Positions 56,400 through 64,000 of a stretch of 64,000 bases of DNA are shown here, in pieces; positions within the stretch are counted from its first letter, which is position 1; every line of letters starts with the position of its first letter. Position numbers and translations under genes: made by a program. This DNA is from Solen grandis (taxonomy: Eukaryota > Mollusca > Bivalvia > Adapedonta > Solenidae), in contig CM037794.1 of the NCBI GenBank assembly GCA_021229015.1, positions 43,047,126-43,111,125 on the forward strand, written 5' to 3'. A model generated the notes under the pieces. That model made no database searches. It saw nothing but the letters and a program-made list of their open reading frames with translations, and was not told the DNA's origin.

Positions 56400-57139
56400 C
56401 AGTACAAGGCCGCTATATCGCGGACTGCTATTTTGCATTGACCAATATATCGCAGTTGATCTATGGACCCCAAAAATATATCGCGTCATTTGCATCTCCT
56501 TCTATTTCTATATGTATTTAAAAGAGTTTTGCGGTCAGTATTTAACATGTTAGCGCACTGACAAGCGGAAGTGGTAACAATTAAACACCCCAGGTGGTAA
56601 GCTATTGTGTTTGGGGGCAGTTGATGATTACGCAGTCGAGTGTTAATGATCGGCAACAATGCAGGTTTGTCAGTATAAGTATCCAACCACAGTTATCAGA
56701 ATTTAATTGGTATGGAAATTCAATATCAAGCAGATACTTGATAAAATAAATTAAAAAATTTTAATCAAACTCCATGTCAATACATCGTAATAAGTACACC
56801 TCAGATTAATATCAAATAGCAATAAATTGTAGTGGAATGGCAATTTTCACACCGACACTGTTCAAATCACCATACCGTACACACTACTCTCTGAATCTGA
56901 ATTATCGGCAATTACAGTACCAAAAAAAACAGAATCAATGATCAATGATTACAATTATTATTTAAAATAACTAAATCACTCTGTAAATAAAATAATGTTT
57001 ATTGCTTTATATAAGGGTTTTTCAAGAATTTACAACAATCACAAAGATACATATAGCATTCTCAAACCTACTACGTGGTCCAATAGAGCGCAGTATTTGG
57101 GCTTGGACCCAAGAAACGCGATATAGCAGCGTTGTACTG
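56400..57139. mobile_element. TA-flanked pogo/Tigger-like MITE, 740 bp
   Basis: TIR CAGTACAAGGCCGCTATATC GC against the inverted right end CAGTACAACGCTGCTATATC GC, about 20 of 22 bases, each flanked by TA (56398-56399 and 57140-57141). The CAGTxxAAxCxxGCTATAxCGC form resembles pogo/Tigger termini. No transposase remains. Confidence 0.8.
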
Positions 57140-57141
57140 TA

Positions 57142-57374
57142 ACAAACAATAATACATTATAAGCAGTTACGGTTATGATTTAAACATCTGTGTAACATAT
57201 TCCACTCGTATTCTTTAGTGCAGAATCGCATTGCATGGATCTGCACAAAGCGCGGAGAGGTACAGTTAAACTTGCGTGGAAAATATGCAAATCAGCAAGG
57301 CCTGAATTCGTTTTCCAGCATAAGACGGCTGTGTCGTGTAAAAAACTACAGGCTAGATTTCAAAAAGTTGTAGT
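57142..57374. other. Short unique spacer
   Basis: Plus-strand frame of 69 codons (57235-57444) runs into repeat sequence and is not supported. Confidence 0.4.
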
Positions 57375-58203
57375 ACAGAATTGTTCCTTGGGTAACCCTC
57401 TACCAAGATTGCTAAAATTATTCCGATCCTTAAAAAGACATTGACACCTGGGTGGGGGGGCTAATTTGCCTTAAATAAATATAGTAAAAATTTTAAAAGA
57501 CTTCTGCTCCAAAACCACTGGCCAGATTTTAAAATGTTTGGCACAGATGTTCGGTGGGTAACCCTCTACCAAGATTACTAAAATCATTCTGATCTGTAAA
57601 AATACATGGCCATCAGAGACGAGACTAATTTGTCTAATATGTATATAGTGAAAACTATAGAGGCCTGTTCTCCAAAACTGCAGGCCAATTATCAGAATTT
57701 TTTTGGCACGGGTGTTCTTTGCTGAAATAAACTTGATTCATGAAGAGCTTTGATTGCCATGGTAACCAAATGAATATTACCAGGGTTTTTTTAATATATA
57801 AATCTTCTTCTCTAAATACATTGGTAAGAATTTAATTTCATTTAACAAAAATGATCACATCATCGCCCTCAACAAAAAGCTGATCCTTTGAAAATACAGC
57901 TTCCTGGGGATTATTTAGAAAGTAAACTTACACAAACCTGATGGTAATATTAATGACTATTATCTTGCCAAAGCTGACCTTTCTCCAATAATGGCTATTG
58001 AAGTATAAAAAATATCATATTTAACTTTGCTTACATTGTAGCATCCACATTTATAAATTAATCTTGATCAGATGTATACATAATGTAAAATTAACCAAGA
58101 AATTATTATATCTTGTATGAGCGTTCTGGTCTATAATACTTAAGGTTGCCATTAGAGCAGTGGTACTCAGGTGAGTGATATAGGGCCATCATGGCCCTCT
58201 TGT
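57375..58203 (+). mobile_element. AGCTCACC element, copy 6 (5' end lost)
   Basis: Units with GTTCCTTGGGTAACCCTCTA CCAAGATTGCTAAAAT; 3' end GGTGAGTGATATAGGGCCAT CATGGCCCTCTTGTT is complete. Confidence 0.75.
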
Positions 58204-58760
58204 TTGTATTTTCTTATCATATGTTTCTCTCTTGTATAATGAATGTAATTACATTCATGTCAAAAGATCGAAATGATCCATAGGGTAGCATCCTGGAACT
58301 TAACCCCTACATGCTAAGTCTTACTTTTTGCCATGATATTTTATTTATGCAACAGAACAATTTTAGGAACCAAAGTAAAAACACTGTATGCACAAAGGTA
58401 CATTATGATAGAAGAAGTAAAAAAAATCACATAAAAGAATCTGTCCCTTAATGACATGCAATCATCGCAAATAAAGAAGACTTTGATCTTGGAAGAAGCC
58501 TGCATAATGATATTTCCTGAAATTAGTCTGCGATGTACTGTCAAGAGTGTAAAATGAATTAAATTACAGCTCTCCCTGCCTAAGCCCTTCCAAATTTTGG
58601 GATAGTAAAATAAAGTAAATTACAAATTATTTTCTGATTTGCAATAATTTGTACTGGCCAGGCCAATGGACAAGTTGAATTTTACACCCCTGAATTTAAC
58701 TATATGTTGGTTATTTCTTAATTTTCACCATATAGACACTTTTGATGCCTTGGCAATTTA
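58204..58760. other. AT-rich intergenic sequence
   Basis: Nothing recognised; the minus-strand frame at 58341-58544 has no family. Confidence 0.4.
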
Positions 58761-58839
58761 CAGGGCAGACCCAGATCAGACAGCTACTTGAGGACAGACA
58801 GCTGGGGACCTCCATGAATGAGGGGTATACAGTCACTCC

Positions 58840-58960
58840 TTTGTTGTTGTGAGTTCAAATGCTGGCAGTCTTTCAAGTTTTGTATACACTTGTGGGGAAG
58901 CCTTCTGGCTGACTTGCGGAAGGTCAGTGGTTTAAGTTTAAACTTAATTTAAATTGATGA
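58840..58960 (+). mobile_element. SINE family A fragment
   Basis: GTTGTGAGTTCAAATGCTGG (B box-like) and GGGGAAGCCTTCTGGCTGAC TTGCGGAAGGTCAGTGG. Confidence 0.65.
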
Positions 58961-59019
58961 CAAAACAAGTTTTCACAACTTATATTAATCACTTGCGATT
59001 GCTCTGGTGGCAGCGATAG

Positions 59020-59200
59020 CTCTGGTGGCAGCGTATGTGGTTTTTATTGTGGGAGGAAACAGGAGACCTAGAAAAAACCCACATGCCTGGGTGAGCAATT
59101 GCTATACCCTCTCGCGTATATGACCAGGAATCAAACCTGAGACGCATTGGTGAGAAGCAAAGCATGCTACCACTAAGCTATCAGTGGTTCTACCTGGATG
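59020..59200 (-). mobile_element. tRNA-derived SINE (reverse orientation)
   Basis: On the minus strand, CTGATAGCTTAGTGGTAGCA (A box) and CAGGTTTGATTCCTGGTCAT (B box) are about 45 bp apart. GGGTTTTTTCTAGGTCTCCT follows in the body. Confidence 0.6.
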
Positions 59201-59702
59201 CCTCGGTGTACTCTTGCTTCACCAGTAATAAGCTGGACATTGTTTTATAACTAAAATTCTGTTCTGTGAACTCAGCATAACAACAATAACATAATTATGA
59301 AGGAAGCTACACAATTGGTAAAATGTGACTAGGTGGTGTAATGTGTGAATTGTGACAATAGACAGTTTTGTAAAAAATAAGTTTCTTGCTTGTGAGTTTA
59401 TTTTGAAATTGTGATGAAATTTCAAAAATGAGCAAAAATGAAAAAAATATATTCCATGTAAAACAAGATTTAAATGTGGTCTAGGGGAATGTCCATGACA
59501 CCGGATCCAAAGGTGGGGTTAAAACCCTGTTTGGGGCAAGAATTTTTCACAAGCACCAAATATTGGTCCAAGACAGAAACTGTCAAGTTAAATATTGCAA
59601 GAACTTGTTTCCCAATCAATGTAAAATATATCTTTCCTTCTTTATTGATCATCTCTTTACCAAAGAACAGTGTACAATATATTTTTACAGTATTGTTATC
59701 AC

Positions 59703-59932
59703 TTAACCCTTTCCCTCATAGAGGACACCATGAAAAGACCTATGCAAACAGCATAAAACCAGATCAGCCTGCGAGTAATCAGGTTTTATGCTGTTCGCTG
59801 CTCCTCAGTGGTCTGGAAATAAGGATTTTGTAATTAAATTTGGTAAGGTTTAACTGTAGTTTTCTGCAGATCAGGCTTTATGTGGTACCTATTGAGTGCG
59901 TCAAAATGAGTCTATATGAGGGAAAGGGTTAA
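59703..59932 (+). mobile_element. piggyBac-like TTAA MITE, copy 9, hairpin tip deleted
   Basis: TTAA-flanked; GCCTGCGAGT joins to AATCAGG, a different breakpoint from copy 7. Confidence 0.9.
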
Positions 59933-60050
59933 AGAAGCCTTCCAGCTGGCCATCAGTAGGTTGGGGGTCTGCCAAGGTGCTCTGTCTTCCTTCACCTGTA
60001 ATTAGCTGGACCTCACTGTATGACTGAAATGATGTTTCAGTGACAATAGA
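59933..60050 (+). mobile_element. SINE family A 3' fragment
   Basis: GAAGCCTTCCAGCTGGCCAT then CACCTGTAATTAGCTGGACC TCACTGTATGACTGAAATGA; abuts the right end of MITE copy 9 directly. Confidence 0.65.
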
Positions 60051-60594
60051 TTTCAACACAACACACAATAACATTGTTTTTATCACTGACAGTTAAATAT
60101 TTATGCATACCATATTTGTATAGCACTTTTATTGATTATACACAATGTTCAAAAGTAACATAATAATATTTAGTGCTCTGTCATCATTAATCACTAAATA
60201 ACTAACAGATAATAGTATAAGTTTTCTAGCTCTTAAATCACCATAAAAATATGAAAGAAGACATAATAACGTAATTTTAAATAATGTATGTGAGAAGTAC
60301 TAAAACAGTTCTGATAGAATTGTAACTTGTGCCATGGCGATAGCCATTGATTGCTAATATTGTATCTAAAAAAAGAGCATGCTACTGCATGAAGACAATA
60401 AAATATCATTAATACAAAAAGGTTATATATTGGACACTTGTGTTAGGTGTTTGAAAAATACGAAACTGCTCAAAATGGTGATTTTGCACACAAGCATGTT
60501 CTTTGTGCTTTCTTTTTCTCACGCGACATACCAAAGTTGTGAAAAATGGTACTGTTATAGCTCCCTTTGCTTGGCACTCAGCATATTAGGGTAG

Positions 60595-60762
60595 TTCCAG
60601 GACTGGTTGGCTTGGTGTCAGGATAATGTGACTGGGTGTGGTATCATGCCACATGTCTATGGCATGATACTGCTGTGTGGTAGCATTGCATCTGTCTCAA
60701 GTAGACATTGACTTCAAATGACTGAAATACTGTCGATGGGACGTTAAACCCAACAAACAAAC
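60595..60762 (+). mobile_element. SINE family B, 3' two-thirds
   Basis: Body CTGGGTGTGGTATCATGCCA and GTCTCAAGTAGACATTG; intact tail GACTGAAATACTGTCGATGG GACGTTAAACCCAACAAAC. This tail is the empty target site matching MITE copy 3. Confidence 0.8.
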
Positions 60763-61240
60763 TTTTTTTTCAGTTTAGAGTCAGAAGTTGAGCGGCAACA
60801 AATTGTGTCATAAAGCTACACCCATCAAATTAACTTGCGGAGGAAGTCACCTGCAGTCTATTTGTTGTGTTCGAATATTGGACCCATTCCCAAATGAAAA
60901 TTGTAATTTTTTTCCCAAATGCTTTTCTGCTTCTCATAAAATTCCCAATTAGATGAAATATGTCAATAATTATTCTGAATTACAGAAAAATCATTGACTC
61001 ATTTCAGGCCAGCTGTAAGTGTTCCTCCCATGAAAACTCCCAAGACTGGGATTCAAACCCACAAACATAAGGGGCTAACTGATAGTAGCTAGGCTTACTT
61101 TTACAACATTTTAGTACAATGTATACTTTGATAAGAAAAAGAGACAAAATATGTTAACCAATTAATTGTAATTATGTAATGGAAACATTCATCAAAGGCT
61201 TAGTGCAGAGCTAATGTAACTTTTTTTATTCATAATTCCA

Positions 61241-61312
61241 GGGCTTGGTGAAAAACTGTGGTAACTTTATACAAATACAGAATTAGGAACAATAGTTTTG
61301 AACCAAGCCCTC
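61241..61312. repeat. Hairpin related to 6550-6604
   Basis: CAGGGCTTGGTGAAAAACTG TGGTAACT and the inverted GGAACAATAGTTTTGAACCA AGCCCT. The outer GGGCTTGGTG/CCAAGCCCT arms correspond to GGGCATGGTG/CACCAAGTCCT at 6544-6608. Confidence 0.6.
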
Positions 61313-61405
61313 AAATTATGTTGTCACCATAGTTACGGACCAAAATCATCCATATGGAAAACTTAAAATCGCCGATCAGAGAGTATAAACATAGCACTGC
61401 ACAAC

Positions 61406-61619
61406 TACTGTAAAATCATTTATTTTCATTAACATTAAATTTTGTTGATTATGTACCTAAGGGAATTCCGTGGATACATTTATTTGAGGATCTATGTTCT
61501 AGAAAACATGAGGTCTATATATAAGAGAAAAGTTTTTGTGGGGATTCTTATTCATAGATAAAACCCTCCACAAAATCGACAAAAATTAGTGTTGCACAAA
61601 AATTAATGATTCCACAGTA
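61406..61619. mobile_element. Palindromic MITE family D, copy 3
   Basis: Ends TACTGTAAAATCATTTATTT and AAAATTAATGATTCCACAGTA; the most complete copy. Confidence 0.8.
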
Positions 61620-63587
61620 TGATATTTTAGAGTCAACAGTTGAACACTAAAAAGTACATATTTTAAGCTGTGAAAAGAAGGTACAATATATTGCACCTTA
61701 CCTGTAGTAGGGATTAAATGGCAATCTATTTTGATAAACCTTGCCCAGTTCTTCTTACAAGTACTTAAGCCTTGTACAAATATTTTATTTACATTATCTA
61801 ATCCAATATGCTGTACAGTATTTTGCAATATAAAAACACATAACTCCCTGAGGTGTCTTAAGAAATAAGGGGTGATGTAATGATTTAATAGCACCTGACC
61901 TCAAAAGGTGTTGATAAATCCTCTGCTAGCTTATAATGTTAAAACAGCAGATTGATCATTTCGATTCTAACCCAATATTTTTCATTTTTAATCCTCACTG
62001 TTTTGTCAAAGTATGCAACTATTTAAGTCCTTGAAAATGACACACTTATATTTTGGCAGGTGAACTATAGACCGATGAATGAAGGTTTTTCTTATTGTTA
62101 TATAATTCTTGTGAAAAACAAAATTGATTTTATATAATATTTTGATTTTTATTATGACATTCTAAGTTGACTATTTTCAATTTTGTTTCAGCCAATAAAT
62201 CTATTATGTCCACACATAATAATGACAAGTTCTTGTTTCTTGAAGGTTGTAAATTGAACTAATTAATATCCTTTCTTTTATATACATAAAAAAAACTGAA
62301 ATATGTTATCTATTTAAGGAAATTGACAAATAAGGGCAGAATTGGATAAAACAGTACTTATAATAAATTAATTGAAATTAAGGTATTATTATCAGGGAGA
62401 TAAGAATATTAAAATATGTTAATACATGTAAGTATTTAAATACTACTAAGTGCTAGGAAAGTTTGGTGGGTTTGGACTCAGCCTGGTGATTGACACAGGG
62501 GCTTAGTGACAGGACATCATGAAGTTGCAGTTACAAGGGTATGTGGTGACATGTTTGCTAAATGTTTTAGATAGGGATAAGAAAAATGTTACATTTTGCA
62601 TACAGGTGTCTTAGGCATTACAACAAACCATTATTGTTTGTTATTCAGTTCTCCATAGTGACCATTAAGGTTCCCATAACTTAATATGATGTATTTTCGA
62701 TTAGCATTTATGCAAAATTTAACTTTTTTTACTCTTCATTTTGTGATAGATTACACAAAAACCTTTATTTTGATAGATTTGAGCCTTTATAAAAACCTTT
62801 ATTTTTGTTCAGGCCTGCTTATAGCATATAAGGGGAGCATGCACATGTTTTACAAACATCTCTTGTATAAATGCTGCATTATATTGGACCACATTATACA
62901 GTGCAGCCTTTATTTAGTGCTCCTTTATAATGCTTTTTATAGACTCAAGTCTTGCGCAAAAGCAGAATTTGAGACGCAATGTAAGGCAACAGACTTATGA
63001 CGAAAGTGAAATTTGTTTGTTGGAAATTAAGTGGAAAGAGCCCATGGAAAAAGAGATGATAGTAATCAAGTAAGCATCCTGACTGCAGCTTTCCTGGCCC
63101 TACTCATCAATTTCTCTGTGAACATGTTTCTGGCAATGTTATTTTTCAATGTTATGTACACATGTTATTTTCTGTCTGAGTCGTCTGTACTCTTCTGCAA
63201 TTAAATGTGAGTGGTCATTAATTTTCATTCACAAACATTCTTAATCACCTGAGTTGTTTTTGTAGTTCTACAATTATTTGTTTCCATGGTAACAAAAAGT
63301 TAAATTTAACTTTTAGGAGTCATTGGTGATTTTTTTTCCATTATTTATTGGATCTTTAACAAAAAAGATGACATTATCAAAAGAAAATTGACACATTTTT
63401 TTTTTTGCCCATGATAATTGAGGCAAATTGTTTATTTCTATCAGAAAATTTATTTGCCTGCAGTAATGATGCATGGGATGAAGAATATACTGCAAATAAA
63501 TGTCACTGCAACATATTGAATAAAGAGTTCAAATGTCTATTATTTCTACTCACCGCTGTGAATCAAGTCTTCATATCATTTTTTTTG
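61620..63587. other. Intergenic sequence
   Basis: AT-rich. A 104-codon frame (62686-63000) has no family. A repeat-free, higher-complexity patch lies at about 63030-63260. Confidence 0.4.
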
Positions 63588-63589
63588 CA

Positions 63590-63680
63590 AGGAAGCCTTA
63601 TATCTGGGTTGCAGTAGGTTTGTAGTTCTGACTATGTGCTCTGTGTGCACCGTGTCCAATTTTAAGTTTCTCAAACACTG
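63590..63680 (+). mobile_element. SINE family A fragment
   Basis: GCAAGGAAGCCTTATATCTG GGTTGCAGTAGGTTTG, corresponding to the body of the other copies. Confidence 0.55.
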
Positions 63681-64000
63681 TACTTGAAGTCCTGGACTTA
63701 AGAAAATCTTTCTTAAAGATTCCATTTTTCAGATTTCTACAGAGAACTCTGGGGTTTTCAAGTAATTTGCTGACCTTGGGGATACTTTTGAAATATTTTT
63801 GCAGTGATGGCAAACTTGGAGGCAGCAACAACTACAAAAATTGTGGTTGTTATATGCTGAAAATATTTAAGTTAGAACTTAGATGGGACATTTCAGGAGA
63901 TGTTAAAATAGATGTAAAGCTAATGTCATTTTTGTTCTGTGATAGTTTTTTCAAGGGGAACCTATTAGATATTAATTGAATTTTAAAAGATTCTGTGCAT

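Overview
This is about 64 kb of AT-rich, intron-rich, repeat-dense animal DNA. It has spliced genes with GT-AG introns, a nuclear tRNA gene, tRNA-derived SINEs, several miniature inverted-repeat transposon (MITE) families, long microsatellites and one 100-N scaffold gap (41549-41648). The repeat types (elements opening AGCTCACCTGAGC or TTATACCCCCACAAA, and SINEs ending ACTGAAATACTGTCG) point to a bivalve mollusc. That assignment is inference; the species was not determined.

Gene content is sparse. (1) 1061-1299 (+) is the last coding exon of what looks like a nuclear receptor, ending in an AF-2-like helix; the rest lies left of the window. (2) 13919-24832 (-) is a complete five-exon gene for a CASD1/Cas1p-type multipass O-acetyltransferase. 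All splice junctions agree in phase and give a 553-residue protein. The sialate O-acetyltransferase CASD1 has an N-terminal SGNH catalytic domain after its first membrane anchor; here a linker of about 80 residues takes its place. (3) 18192-18284 (-), inside intron 3 of that gene, is an intact tRNA-Lys(UUU) with a 20-nt intron and a T6 terminator. (4) 35454-36396 (-) is a broken copy of a virus-type gene: one C2H2 zinc finger followed by an A32/FtsK-HerA-like packaging ATPase, with three in-frame stops and a frameshift. More degraded frames lie beside it (36568-37091, -), and a possible two-exon gene of unknown function lies at 37943-38504 (+).

The rest is mobile and simple-sequence DNA. The clearest family is a ~240 bp piggyBac-like MITE present nine times. 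One copy sits exactly inside the TTAA of a SINE tail, so the empty site can be read elsewhere in the window. Two further TA-flanked elements look pogo/Tigger-derived. Three unrelated element families share a layout of terminal palindrome, internal 150-190 bp tandem repeats and 3' end motif, like the pearl/Helentron-associated elements of bivalves. Simple-sequence DNA includes a 1.3 kb GAT/GAA array (30.5-31.8 kb), a 42-bp minisatellite in intron 1 of the acetyltransferase gene, and a ~27-bp satellite at 43.4 kb.

The right half (41-64 kb) has no confident gene. It holds several non-repetitive, higher-complexity islands (42.2, 46.0-46.7, 51.2-52.0, 63.0 kb) that may be regulatory elements or isolated exons.
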